Positions 23,323 through 34,744 of a stretch of DNA of 64,000 nucleotides are shown here, one piece after another. The notes below the pieces were generated by a model that saw nothing but the letters and a program-made list of their open reading frames with translations, made no database searches and was not told the origin of the DNA. This DNA is from Anisus vortex (lineage: Eukaryota > Mollusca > Gastropoda > Planorbidae): NCBI GenBank assembly GCA_949126835.1, contig OX421498.1, forward strand, positions 29,121,081-29,185,080. The letters are read 5' to 3'. The translations under genes and the position numbers were made by a program. Positions within the stretch are counted from its first letter, which is position 1; each line of letters begins with the position of its first letter.

Positions 23323-26052
23323 CTAACTATCAGTGAATTTGTCATTCAATTCATCCTGTACTCCAGGCATAAATTTTACAAATAAGAGTAACAATGTTAA
23401 CAACATCAAGCTTATTCCAATTGTTTTCAGAAGGTAAGGCTTCATCATTTTCAAATGATATAATATTTTTGCCTTTCTTTCATCACACAACAATGGCATC
23501 TGCATGTGAGCAGTGTACAATTTTTTTCTCACAAAAACAGTTATGTCAGACAAAAGATTTATGTACTTATCTAGGTACTTGCTCAGCCCAAGGAGATCCA
23601 ATTCGGTCTGCCATTCCTCTGGAAGTAGTTTGAGTGGTCCTCGGACAGTGGGTCCAAAGATTGGTCCATAGGCTCCTCGACTTTCCGGATAGGATTCAGT
23701 TGTCACCTCATGCTCCAGGCATAAGTTCTTTAGGACTGGATTGAAGAGTTCCGAGGCGAAGTTGGTCCTTCGATCTGTCGGTATGGATTGTGGTAACCCA
23801 TAGCTTTTGATAGTTTCGGTCCAGCTCTCAGCACTCGTTTCTTCGGTGATGCTCCTCCAATCTTCATCTGTACCGGCAACTGCAGGTTTGCATTGTTGTT
23901 TGAACATGCTGTGGTCTATATGTTCATAGACATCAGTAGTAGGATTTTCTTTCTCGTCGACAGCTTTCTCATGCAACTGTAGCAACTCTGGATCTACTTT
24001 CTGCTCAGCAATCAATTCATTTTGTGATGACTTCTTTGATTGTTCATTTCCTTTCGGACAATCATCAATCATGGAGAAAATAGTAGTATCACGTTCCACT
24101 TCTTCTTCCTCTTTCTTCTCTCGTGGGAGAATTTCTTCTTTCTTTTTCTTTTCTTGTGAGAGAATTTCTTCTTTCTTTTTCTGTGGTGTCATACCATTTA
24201 TGACATCACCTACAGGATAAAGTTCTTTTTCTTTTCCTGTCTCCACCATAGGACTAGGGTCTGGATTTTCCTTCACAATCAGTTCAGGTCTCACCCTCCC
24301 TTTCGCCAAATCATTTGCTAGGATAACAGATATGCCCTCAACAGGAAGTTTTGATATTACTCCAACTGTCACATATCCTGTCACCAAGTCAGATGTGAGG
24401 TATATCCTATGTAGAGGTATTTCTTCTTTCCATTCAAAACCTCTCAATAGGACAGTCTGTCCTGTCAATGTATTATCATTTAATGGTAATACATCTTTAA
24501 GCAGCAGTGTTAATGATGCTCCTGTGTCTCGTAATATTCTTACGGACTTCAGTGGTCCTTCCTTTTGTAAGGCCACACAACCTTCACTAATGAACGGTTG
24601 AAAACTGCACAGGGTCTCTGTGTCAATTTTATTCTTCCCTTGACCATGACTTTCGGGTGTTGTTTCATCTTTCGATGACTTCAGACTCTTTTCCGAGTCA
24701 AAAATACTTTGGTCTACTTTTTCGTCTCTGTGGACTTGGACAATTAATCCAATAGTAGCCATTCTGTATTTATAATCAGGATATTTATCCTCATTATCTT
24801 CAGTTGTAGATTTCTCTACCTTCTGACTTTTGCTCTCAGGCAAATCCACCCTCAGTGTTTCTGGTTTAGAATAATCTTTCTTCGAATTCAGTTCGTTTGT
24901 ATTTTCGCTTTCTTGTACATTCTGTATTTGTGCATGGCTTGCACACATGACCACTTTGTTAGGTCTTTTGTTGCTTCGTATACTCCAACAGTCTTCTATG
25001 CTATGTCCTGTCCTTTTACAAAAAGTACATTGGACGTTTTTGTTGATAGGTTTTTTATTAACATCATTTTGTTTCACAAAATGCTCTTTTTCACGATGTT
25101 GTTGTTGTGTGTTTTCTGCTGGCCGTTGTGGCCTATTAACATTCTTTCCATCAGCTGTCCTATGACACAATGTGTACTGTTCAGCTAAATCAGCAGCCTT
25201 ATGTGGGTCAGTGATATCACGCTCGGATAAATACATTCTTATATCCGGCCTCACTTTGTTAATAAAATCCTCTAAGAGAATGATATCTTTCATTTCTTTT
25301 AATGTGGAGATATTTCTGGATTTTATCCACTGATCCATTAGCTTTTCTTCTGCTCGAAGGAAGTCTAAGTGTGTTTGGTAAGGGGACATTGTGTACTGAC
25401 GGAACCTTTTCCGATAACTTTCCGGTATTTGGTTATAGGCTTTAAGTACAGTGTCTTTAATGATTTCATAATCATTTAAATTCTCCTCTTTTAATAATAG
25501 AACACAATCTCTTGCCCTTCCCTGAGTAAAAGCTGTTCTGACTAATTTTCCCCATTTATCTTCTGGGAACTTAAAATCTCTGTAAGAAATTTCAAAGGTC
25601 TGGAAGAAATTAGCTATTTCACTTTCTTTATCAATGTAGGTAGGGACTAGCTTTTTCCATCTGGCCATCTCTACATCACTATGAGATTCCTTTTTAGTAG
25701 CGCCTATCTTCGCCAGTTCTATTCTTTCCTGACTTTCTATTTCTCTTTGACTTTTCTTATCTCTTTCCTGACTTTCTATTTCTAGACGTCTTTCTTCTAT
25801 TTCAAGCCGTTTCATTTCTAGTTGAAATCGGAACTGTTCAGACATCTGACCTTCAACTTGATATCCCTCCGCTCTTGATTCTACTTTCAACTTGCCACTC
25901 GCAATCAACACATCTTTTATCTGCTGTGTCAACACAGTCCTCGATGGTGTAGTCTCCGTAACTTCTATCTTTAAGATCTCAGCGATCTCTTTTAACTTCT
26001 TTATTGATAAAGTTTTCAGAACTTCTTCTTCTGGATTTTCAATAAATTCCAT
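23323..26052 (-). CDS. Gag-protease polyprotein with integrase remnant and membrane tail
   Basis: Single open frame of 909 codons. Residues 1-130 are charged and coiled-coil-like (RRLEIESQERDKKSQ region). Residues 130-300 are a Gag capsid region. CTFCKRTGHSIEDC at 342-355 is a CCHC zinc knuckle. Protease follows, with Asp-Thr-Gly at 509-511 and ILANDLAKG at 577-585. A Lys/Glu-rich linker (625-655) stands where RT and RNase H should be. Residues 687-730 match the segment preceding integrase. YGLPQSIPTDRRTNFASELF (751-770) matches the integrase core around its second catalytic Asp, and YPESRGA (788-794) the following block, but the catalytic Glu motif is gone. Residues 803-865 resemble the post-core region. 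The last 30 residues contain a hydrophobic segment (about 877-893) that would cross a membrane. There are no internal stops. Confidence 0.92.
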   Translation of the reverse strand: MEFIENPEEEVLKTLSIKKLKEIAEILKIEVTETTPSRTVLTQQIKDVLIASGKLKVESRAEGYQVEGQMSEQFRFQLEMKRLEIEERRLEIESQERDKKSQREIESQERIELAKIGATKKESHSDVEMARWKKLVPTYIDKESEIANFFQTFEISYRDFKFPEDKWGKLVRTAFTQGRARDCVLLLKEENLNDYEIIKDTVLKAYNQIPESYRKRFRQYTMSPYQTHLDFLRAEEKLMDQWIKSRNISTLKEMKDIILLEDFINKVRPDIRMYLSERDITDPHKAADLAEQYTLCHRTADGKNVNRPQRPAENTQQQHREKEHFVKQNDVNKKPINKNVQCTFCKRTGHSIEDCWSIRSNKRPNKVVMCASHAQIQNVQESENTNELNSKKDYSKPETLRVDLPESKSQKVEKSTTEDNEDKYPDYKYRMATIGLIVQVHRDEKVDQSIFDSEKSLKSSKDETTPESHGQGKNKIDTETLCSFQPFISEGCVALQKEGPLKSVRILRDTGASLTLLLKDVLPLNDNTLTGQTVLLRGFEWKEEIPLHRIYLTSDLVTGYVTVGVISKLPVEGISVILANDLAKGRVRPELIVKENPDPSPMVETGKEKELYPVGDVINGMTPQKKKEEILSQEKKKKEEILPREKKEEEEVERDTTIFSMIDDCPKGNEQSKKSSQNELIAEQKVDPELLQLHEKAVDEKENPTTDVYEHIDHSMFKQQCKPAVAGTDEDWRSITEETSAESWTETIKSYGLPQSIPTDRRTNFASELFNPVLKNLCLEHEVTTESYPESRGAYGPIFGPTVRGPLKLLPEEWQTELDLLGLSKYLDKYINLLSDITVFVRKKLYTAHMQMPLLCDERKAKILYHLKMMKPYLLKTIGISLMLLTLLLLFVKFMPGVQDELNDKFTDS

Positions 26053-26202
26053 TCTTTAGTTAAGAGATTTATAAAGTGGTAAATTTCCAACTTACGTTTT
26101 TCCAATCGGAAGAATGAATTCAGCGTTATTAGGCTTGCTCAGTAGGTCACGGCTCCAACACACAACACAACACAACTTGAATATATGCTTCACTATACAA
26201 CT

Positions 26203-26220
26203 ATCCCGGACGAGCCCCCA
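26203..26220 (-). other. tRNA-Pro primer-binding site
   Basis: On the minus strand it reads TGGGGGCTCGTCCGGGAT, the complement of the 3' end of tRNA-Pro and the site known from several retroviruses and Ty3-type elements. It lies three bases after the 5' LTR. Confidence 0.93.
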
Positions 26221-26223
26221 AAC

Positions 26224-26846
26224 TGTTATGGACCTCTTTATATGATGACTATTATTACGACTCGTTAAATCGGATTCAATGAATATAGTTGTATCTTTAT
26301 TAGAAGTCTCTAGATTCTGCTAATCTGTAGCCCAAGCTAGGGGTTCCTTGACTGACAGGTCTATGCAGTAATGTAGTTATATTCGTGATAATTATCTTCA
26401 ACACATTTCTCAACAATGATTGATCAAACAACTCCAGTTGTTGAATAAACAATTTTATTTAAATTGTAGACTCAATATAAACGATCAATAAACTTTATCA
26501 ACTGATGGCAACATAAGTATCAATAAAATGGCATTATATGTACATGTATGAATATAGCGACTTCACTCTACAAACGTTTAAACTGAACTAACTTTAAGGA
26601 GGTCGGGACTTTACAAAGAAAACGATCATCGAAGATTCTACAGGGTCTTAATACGCATTTTAACCTCTTTCTCTATAATTACTACGATCCAGAATTATCC
26701 CCCAATTTCCACGGGATTTGAACGAATTATTTTATTTAAACTGCCCTCAGGGCATAAAGGTCAAACCTTGGTCGCTTTGGACTCTGATACGCACTTGTTA
26801 AGAGGTCAATGCCTTACTACGTCATTCATTTATGACCGATATTCGT

Positions 26847-26850
<4 letters not shown>
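26224..26850 (-). repeat. 5' LTR of the second element
   Basis: 627 bp, appearing identical to the 3' LTR. Starts (minus strand) TGTTACGAATATCGG and ends CCATAACA. Followed outside the element by the second half of the AT microsatellite. Confidence 0.95.

Positions 26851-26897
<47 letters not shown>
26851..26897. repeat. (AT)n microsatellite, right half
   Basis: Continuation of the AT tract at 20496-20541, split by the LTR element. Confidence 0.95.
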
Positions 26898-26902
<5 letters not shown>

Positions 26903-26999
26903 GCGTTAAATTAAAACCTTCATTAAATAAGCAACACAATAATGTATTGAAATACTCCCATAGACAGTGACAAAAACTATGCAAGAATAAAAGCATATT

Positions 27000-27790
27000 A
27001 AGTATATTATCTTTCTTACCAAGTGGCATTCAGCCTTGGAATGGGTACCCGAACAAACTACATCTCAACAGTGTTTGAAACCCTTTTAAAACTGCTAGAC
27101 TATAAACTATGATGATGCTTGTCCGTCGGTTTCGATGAAGACCATCCTTTGTCAGAATCATATTTGCTTGTGGGTCCGGAGATAAAGCATATTTTTTACC
27201 GAAAGGATTTGCCACATTTAGATCACGGAAAAGAGGCTTGATGGCCAGTGGTAGTGGAGCTGGCTTTACTAGATGTTCTGAGGTGTCGCTTTTCCATTGC
27301 TACCCTTCACCTTTTCTTTTCGTGGGCTGCTGCTCCAGTGAAGGTCATGTTGCGCCAGGAGGAGTGGTCCATGGCCAGGCTTTCCCATTTGTTAGGTTCC
27401 ATTCCAAAGTTTTTTAGGGAGACCTTCAAGGTGTCTTTAAATCGCTTCTTTTGCCCTCCGCACAAGCACTTTCCTGTGACTAGTTCACCATAGAAGAACT
27501 TCTTGGTTAGTCGTACTTCAGGCTTGCGCTCAACATGACCTCCCCATCTGAGCTGGGCTTTTCCTATTAAGCTGTAGATGCTTGGCATGTCGGTCTGTGC
27601 GTACATCACAGTGTCCGAAGCTTGTCTTGCCATTTGAACGCCAGCAGCTTCCGTAGGTAGCTCAGATGAAAGTGATTCAGCTTCTTGGCGTGGCGGCTGT
27701 GTACGGTCCAGGCTTCACGTGCATGTACTTTTAATTAGGTTAGCAGCTTCCTCCGATTCCAAACATTGGACCGGAGTCTCCCAAAGAAGG
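27000..27790 (-). mobile_element. LINE fragment: RT C-terminus with C2H2-like finger
   Basis: The open stretch at 27307-27633 reads AQLRWGGHVERKPEVRLTKK and FFYGELVTGK, then GGQKKRFKDTLKVSLK, the conserved end of jockey-related LINE polymerases. Beyond it, with stops in between, CGKSFR...KICFISG near 27170-27220 recalls the C-terminal zinc-finger motif of these proteins. The copy is 5'-truncated and broken by frameshifts. Its edges are approximate. Confidence 0.8.
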
Positions 27791-28529
27791 CACATGCTCT
27801 GGATATCCATTGATATACGCTTAGACAAAGAAGTCAATACTAGGATATCCAGAACTATGAACTATAATACTTAAACCATAGACATCGTTGTATAGAATGA
27901 GCATCTGTAACCTGTAACATAAGACTAGATTCTTTGATTCCATAAATGGTTACCGTTTGTAGGCCTACATCATCTTTCAACTAAAGTTATCCTACATATA
28001 GTCTATACATGTAGTAAACAAAATGTCTCAAATCTTGGCCAAATACCAATATTTTTTCCAAATGTTCTACCTTCGCACACAATAATTATTAGTAAAAATG
28101 CACTCCCTTTTTAAAAAAAACTTTTATAGAAAATTCGAGTCGTATTCATCAGCAAAGATTGAATTTTGGAACTCCACAAATATCTTCATTACAAACCAGT
28201 TGGCAAGCATGATTTTGGCGCTTCCATTGAGCATTAAGAGTCACCATTCTACTCATACAACAAATGACACATCCACAATGTAGGATTGCTGATGGTGTTT
28301 TTTTTTTTAAAGAAGGATCAGTTCGGGTTAAAATATTATTGTTCATATACTGAAAGTGGCATCTGGTTTTAACAATTATACAGGTTGGATAATTTCGAGT
28401 CGAATATATATAGCATGAGTACACTCAGCTAAACAGGATCCAGTAGTTATCACATTTTTTGGAACAGTTGAAAGTATATACTTGTTTTTCTCTCGTTCAA
28501 CAACTCGTTGGGAAGAATAAAAAATAGTT

Positions 28530-30624
28530 GTGCCAATCACAGTGAAGAGGGAGTCTGAAACACGTTGGAGTGTACGATCAGAAGCTATTTATGAAGGACT
28601 AGATGAACTAGTAGGGCTGCTGGAAAAATTATCAGAAGATGCAACTATGACGCCTGACACCAGAAGTGATGCAGAAACTGTGCTGGCAGGTATATTAAAC
28701 TTTAACTTCCTTTTTGTTACATTTCTGGAACATCATAGGCCTACTTGGAAAAATTGATCGTATTCAGAAACAGTTGCAGGATCCTACTATGAATTTCAAG
28801 GAAGAAGCATCTGATCTTGAATCGCTGGAGCAAGAACTTGTCAAAATTGGTGATAATTTGAGCCAGGTTGCAGTAGACAATGGAAAAACAAGATGCACAA
28901 CTTGGGGAATCGAGGTTGACACAAAGATTAGATGACAAAGGAGGATGCCTGGAGAATTAGCAAGGGATGCTGACCTTTCTACAGAAGAAGAAATTGCACG
29001 TGTTATGAACAGCGTAATTGATAGACTCAGGAGATATCAATACGGTTTTTAGGTCTGAAAAGGCTAAACACCAAATTTGGATTTTTACTAGACGTCAAAA
29101 CTCTTCGCTGAGACAAATGTCGATACACTTCGTCAAAATTGCTAAATTTCTACGACACTGACGTCAATGGTCACGAATTGTGCACAGCAATCGGAGACTG
29201 TAAAATGCTGCTCAGTGGTTCTGTTGTTTCATATGAAGATGACGTATTTCCGAATCTGCGCATTTCACTGCAAATACGTCTAAGATTGCTGTTTCAATTG
29301 CAAGCTGTGAGCGGTCCTTCAGCAAACTGAAGCTTATTTTGTCTTATTTACATGCTTCAATGAGACAAGATCGTCTGAGTTAGGGGTCGGCAACCTAGGA
29401 CTCGCGTGTCAAACTTGGCACGCAGAGCGATTTTCCATGGCACTCGAGAGACTTCCAAGAGGTATTTTTTTTTATTGTTGAAAAAAGATGTTTTTTTATT
29501 GATGAAAAAACAAACATTTTCCAGTTCTTAATGAGGAAAACTGACTGTTGAAGACGATGTTTCTGAATGACAGAGCGACACATTTCAGTTAGTTGAACGC
29601 ATTTACAAGGACAGGTTAAATCAAGTGGGTTAAATGGACAAACAATTAATGCAGGAAATGTTTATTTACAACTGTTTAACGTAAATCAATTGTATACCTC
29701 TAATAATTAAATATTGTAATGAATACCATAATGCTGGATTTAAAAAAAGAAATAATAATTAGTCAGTAATATTTGTTATATTACAAAACATAACTTGTTT
29801 GACATCATTATTGAATAAAAATTAGAAACTCTATCTGAATAAAAGGGAGATAATTAGCACGTTTTATTTATGCTATTATTTCTAAATATTGTGTTTCTTA
29901 TTTTTCTTTTATAATAGACTAAATGGCCTACAACTTATAACTTTTAAATGACCAAACTGTAAAATGTAGTTGAAAATTATATAAATATTAGATCTATATA
30001 TCTAAAACATTTTATGCACATTTTTTAAACATTACATTAACTACTCAGTTTGTATGATTACTACATTTTAATTCCGCTCTACTATAATGCTAGTTTTATT
30101 ACATTAAACTTTGAGCCAATTAAAGACAATCTTAGTTAAACTGAGAATAAACTATCATCAATATTACCAGTTGCTAGATCCTTATCTGGACAACCAAATG
30201 ATAATGTTAACAAAATCATTACCAACAATGTGAAAGTTTGGTAATATTATTTTTTTGGTATATATGCAAATGAAAAGGTTGATAATCACAAACGCTGTTA
30301 TTGTTATTAAATATAAAAGGCTTTAACGATTTTTTTCTATAAATTTCCTTTGCTTTTGGCATTGGTCTTGCTACGGAGTACAATTGTCTTATAAAAAAAA
30401 TAAATAAAACAAGTATAATAAAGCACGTTGACTTTTAGGCTGTTGGCACGCTGAACGGTTTAGAAATCCAAATTTGGCACACAATTAGCAAAAGGTTGCC
30501 GACCCCTGGTCTGAGTGATCTTGCACTCCTTAGCATCGAAAGAGAAACACTTGAGAATATTAATTTTGACAACGTGATTGACGAGTTTACGACAGTCAAA
30601 TCAAGGAGGATCAATTTGTTGTAG
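28530..30624 (+). pseudogene. hAT transposase pseudogene
   Basis: VKRESETRWSVRSEAIYEGL at 28542 onward is the S-x-TRW-x-R block of hAT transposases. Two overlapping frames (28530-28757, 28714-28935) hold the next helices. Near 29278-29340 a third frame gives ASCERSFSKLK, the dimerisation block, interrupted by the hAT insertion. After it the frame resumes with LLSIERETLENINFDNVIDE and stops at about 30624. Several frame changes make it inactive. Confidence 0.85.
29381..30508. mobile_element. hAT-type element, CAGGGGTCGGCAACC family (copy C)
   Basis: Starts taggggtcggcaacct and ends aggttgccgacccctg, a near-perfect inverted pair. It is flanked by perfect 8-bp copies of gtctgagt (29373-29380, 30509-30516). 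It is 1128 bp, AT-rich and without a usable ORF. Its ends match copy B in opposite orientation, including tcagcgtgcca. Confidence 0.92.
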
Positions 30625-31145
30625 ACTATGTCTATTCCAGTCATGTATAATTAGTAGAATATATTTTTTTTTCAAAAAAACTGTTTACAATCGTGTAGAG
30701 ACTTATTAGTCTGTATTCTATTTCATTAAAATACCAGATGCTTCGAAAATGTTTCATATAAATCGTACAATTTCAAAATTTTCTTGGGGGCTCAATGAGC
30801 CCCCAGACTCTGTCGGGCCGAGAAGGGGCGCAAACTTTGTGTCATGTCCCCGGGCGCAGATGACCCTAGCTACGCCACTGATGTGTAATAATTGGTTATA
30901 AATTATAATGCAAACTAAATTCTGAATTTTTGTTGATTGGAGTTAGCCTACCATTTATGTTTTCTTAGATTATTAGGTTACGGAGGATGCAGAAGTTTGT
31001 TGAGATTCATGTAGATCTATGACGGTCTATCTCACAAGCAGTTAAATATATTCAAGCTAGAGTCTAGTCTAGTATTGTAAATATTAGGGTTTTAAATTGT
31101 GCTAAGTTGTAAGTTGCAAATATGTATTTGTTGCATCTATTAAAT

Positions 31146-31335
31146 TTGCGAAGCCGACTGGTCCAGCGGTTAGTTCACCGGACTGTCAACCAAAAACCAA
31201 CTGACACGTCGCTGGTTCTATCCCTGCCATAACGGATCCCTGTCGCCCTGCAGGAGTTTTGGGCCTAGTGGACGCAATAATCTTCTATCTAGAAGGAACG
31301 TCTGTAAACTTATAAGAATAAAGAATAAAGGAAGA
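31146..31335 (+). mobile_element. tRNA-derived SINE, family 1
   Basis: Begins with an A-box-like actggtccagcggttag and has a B-box-like ggttctatccctgc about 50 bases on. It ends cgcaataatcttctatct...aggaacgtctgtaaac with an A-rich tail. Related pieces are at 54497-54660 and 46443-46503. Confidence 0.78.
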
Positions 31336-31699
31336 TGTTTTTTCACCTCAGTCTATCTGAGAATTGCAATAGATTATCGATAGGCCTATGTTGTATTTTT
31401 AAGTTAAAATGTAATTCTGTATGAGTTATTACTACTTTACTGTAGTTTTCAAGACCGAAATATATTTTTTCATTTTTTTTCTTTAATAACTTTTAACGTA
31501 AGCAAACACGTTATTAAGGAAAGGGATTATGAAAGTATTATTTTTTGTGTGCCCTCGTAACTCAGTTTAAGTAAGCTTCAGCAAAGATAAAACAGCACAA
31601 ACACAAAAAGCAAAAAAATATAATGTTTTGGATACAGTTTATGCACATGTTTAACGGGTGGGTCTACAATTTAGGAAAAGGAAATATTTTGTAACTAGT

Positions 31700-32310
31700 A
31701 GGCCTACGCCTACATGGACAAGTCTTAACGTGTATGCATGCATAAAAGGTCACGTGCAAAAACATTTCCGTTTTTCGATCATTTTATTCGAAACAATGTC
31801 TGTGTGCTACTTTACTGGTTGTACTCAAATTTGTTGGGGATTAAAATTTATTTCATTTCCAATAGATGTTTACAAAGCAAAACAATGTATTGTGAAAGTC
31901 AGAAGGGAATAATCACCTTTTTAAAATATCAAACTTATTGCTTAATGCAAAAGAATTTTTGTTATTCGTTTTTATGAATTTACGGATTTTGTTTTTTAAT
32001 AACCAAGAAAACGCAACTCTTGACTCATTTATTTTGTAAACAAAAAAAAATTAAACGTCACGCGACTAACACTTGAGTATTAATGATCGCTTGTTCACTT
32101 TTGATGTTAAAAACGGATTCCTCATAACTAATATTTTATCCTTTGTATAATTCTAAAAGACTAGAACTGGCCGTCGAGGTTGAAATCAATTGTCAAACAC
32201 CAGCAAAAGCATGCTTTTTTGTTATTAGTTTAAAAATAGAACAGGAAGTTCACGAACATTCGGGTTCAAAAGTTCACGCCTCATTAAGACTTGTCCATTC
32301 GCGGTGGAAA
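31700..32310 (+). pseudogene. Possible THAP-domain remnant between inverted repeats
   Basis: A frame from 31796 reads MSVCYFTGCTQICWGLKFIS and then FPIDVYKAK. The C-x4-C pair followed by a FP-D block resembles the start of a THAP zinc finger, but it stops after about 38 residues and the usual Trp is missing. The 15-base sequence atggacaagtcttaa near 31714 recurs inverted at about 32286-32300, so this may be a decayed THAP-type (P-like) transposon. Confidence 0.3.
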
Positions 32311-33029
32311 AAAATGTTTCCAAAATGCTGGATCTGCACACTTTAGGATACATAGGCCTATTTGCTTAGGCCTACACTAAATGGAAAAAAGGTTTTAAAA
32401 ATGCCAGACAACTAGACACCAGAGTGGAATAGCAGGAAACCTACATAAAATTATTTTATAGGAGGTTTTTCTATGGTCAAAAACTTCAAGAAACTAAAAA
32501 CTGAGAAAGAAAAATATCTGCGAACAAACACTGTTTTTTTTATTTTTTATAAATCCTTAAATAACATTTTGACATGCTTTGGCGTTAGCCTCCAGAAGAT
32601 TTTGGATCTTAGCCACACACAAAGTAAGAAAGAAACAAATGCCTAAGTAATATAAAGACTCATAATTAGGCTTATACAAGAAAATAAGACTGAAAACAGA
32701 AAAAAACAAAAAAACTATTGACTATTTCATAAAAAGAGAAACGCACGAATAAAAACCAAAGCTAGCATTGCATATTATGTTGTATATATGTATATGTGTT
32801 ATGCATTAGCTTTCAGAATATCAAAAAAACAATGTTAACATATTTTTGTTAATTAATTTTTTGTTTCCTTAAATCCCTTCATTTACGAAAATTTTGATGT
32901 TTGTTTTTTGACGAAGTAGGTTTGTTATTTATAACGTAATCCACCCAGTCTCACTGATAACGCTTGTCACGGGTTGGAGTAAAAAAACAACAACTATGTA
33001 TCGTAGAAAAGATAAGAGACGAAATTTTG

Positions 33030-33300
33030 CGTATGTAAAGTAAATAAACCCGACCTACTAATTTGATCAATAGACCCGGTGAAGCAGCAGTCACCAGTTT
33101 TCCTTGCCATGGCATACTAGGGCATTGTAGGACCAGCACAATGCGTAACCTTTTACTTTTCCTCTACCAATGTCAGGTACCCATCATAGCCGGATAGCCT
33201 TCGGGAAGGGGGGGGGGAATCCCAGCCTTTACTAGGATTTGAACCCGGGGCCTTTGATAAGACTGCCGAGAGCGCTACCGCTCGACCACTGTGTGCCCTA
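33030..33300 (-). mobile_element. tRNA-derived SINE, family 2 (copy 1)
   Basis: On the minus strand: gtggtcgagcggtagcgctc (A box), gggttcaaatcct (B box), then gatgggtacctgacat and ggtgactgctgcttcacc blocks shared with copies at 49918 and 55885. No coding function. Confidence 0.82.
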
Positions 33301-33943
33301 GTCGTTTTATTAATCCAAACATGCCTTTAAGTTTTCTGTACAAAAAATCAAATAACTAAATCGACATGTCATGTAAAATAATATAACTGACATTGTATTA
33401 TTGTTTTAATAACATTAAAATAAAAGGCCACTATTTGTCTGGGAAGTTTGCCCAAATAATTCGTAAATTTATACAACACTTTACGGCAGTTTACACTGAA
33501 AAAACAGTCTTAAAAATGTACAATTAAAAGGAATAGAACGTTGACTAAAAAGTCATACACACAAACACATGTAGCCTATAGGCCTATATAGGATTAGCGC
33601 CTACGTTTCCCAAGACAAAAAGAAACGTAGGCTGTATAATAGAATACTGAAAACAAGAATCTTTTTGTGCTTTAGCAAACATAATGAACAAATAGTTTTA
33701 ACCCCGCAGCTGTTCCGAAATATATCACGAAAAAGTAAACACACGCCTATAAATATAGTCTAGTGTCTATTTTCGTGCTATAAGATATCTTTCCAGAAAA
33801 AAAAAATTGTTTAAAGCAAAAGTTGTTGTTTTTTTAATTTTTAAAGTACATGAAGAAACCGAATCTTAAGTTGGTGGTTTCACCTAGCAGATCGATTGTT
33901 TGTAGGGTCTATTATAGTGAAAGAAATGTAGACTATAGTCGCG

Positions 33944-34144
33944 CAGGGGTCGGCAACCTTTTCATAATCGTGTGCCAAAGTAGGATATATAATTCATTCA
34001 TCGTGCCGACAGACTAAAAGTCATTCTGCTATAGAACTAAATTTCTTGTAGACTTAAATTGCCATTTGCGAGGTCTTCCGTGAGCCAATAGAAATCGCTC
34101 TGCGTTCCAAGTCTGGCATGCGTGCCTTAGTTTGCCGACCCTTG
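33944..34144. mobile_element. Short hAT-type element (CAGGGGTCGGCAACC family, copy D)
   Basis: Starts caggggtcggcaacc and ends gtttgccgacccttg; 201 bp. Its interior matches copy A (tcgtgccgacagactaaaagtcat and ccaagtctggcatgcgtgcc blocks). Target duplication is not clear. Confidence 0.78.
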
Positions 34145-34744
34145 GACTAAAGTAACCTTCAGTTAAACAGGCCTCGATTTTGATGGACTTGGAATTAATG
34201 GCAAACTATTGGGTCTAAAAAAAAAAAAATTCTTTAAAATTAGAAAAGTAACACCAGGTTTTGAATGTAACATTTTTGCGATGCGCAAATTAAATCTTAC
34301 AAGAAAATTATGTTCTTACTTTGGCAGTTGCCGTTACTTACTTAGGCCTAACGATTACGTTGCTTTCTTCGACATTAAAGGGTTAATTATAAAAACGCGT
34401 TTGTGTGTTCAATATAATTAGTAGGCTATATTTGCATCTATTAAATTCGTAGAGGTGTGAAATAACAACTGTGCTATTTAAATGAAGCCGTTAATTGATG
34501 CTGAAAATAATAGTCCTGATATAAGAAAAACATTCAGGACATAGTCGGTTGTTATGGTAAGCACTTTCTGCTGATCCAGTACCAATATCCATGCGTTAAA
34601 AAAACGGAAGTATACTTTAATGGTTACATGTCCGCGATTTTACTTGAGTGTAGGCCATAGACCTATGCTTTAATTAAAAACTATGATCTAAGTATACTAT
34701 AAATAGTAGCCCTACATAGTTTTGTTACTCATTTTGTAACTTCA

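Larger units (their letters stand above)
20542..26850 (-). mobile_element. Ty3/gypsy-type LTR retrotransposon without RT, recently inserted
   Basis: Two 627-bp LTRs (20542-21168 and 26224-26850), no difference found by eye, begin TGTTA and end TAACA. The target duplication is atat, in an AT microsatellite. The coding strand is minus. A perfect 18-base tRNA-Pro type primer site follows the 5' LTR, and a purine tract precedes the 3' LTR. The only ORF is a 909-codon gag-protease-integrase remnant. All replication signals in cis are intact while RT is missing, so this is a non-autonomous copy that must have used enzymes from a relative. Confidence 0.95.
28490..30880 (+). mobile_element. hAT transposon remnant with a second hAT element inside
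   Basis: Transposase remnants on the plus strand (28530-28935 and about 29240-29380, resuming at 30517-30624) are followed by a terminus ending cctagctacgccactg at 30880. Its reverse complement, CAGTGGCGTAGCTAGG, is a common hAT end. The matching left terminus was not found, so the start is approximate. The element at 29381-30508 splits the transposase C-terminus. Confidence 0.8.
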
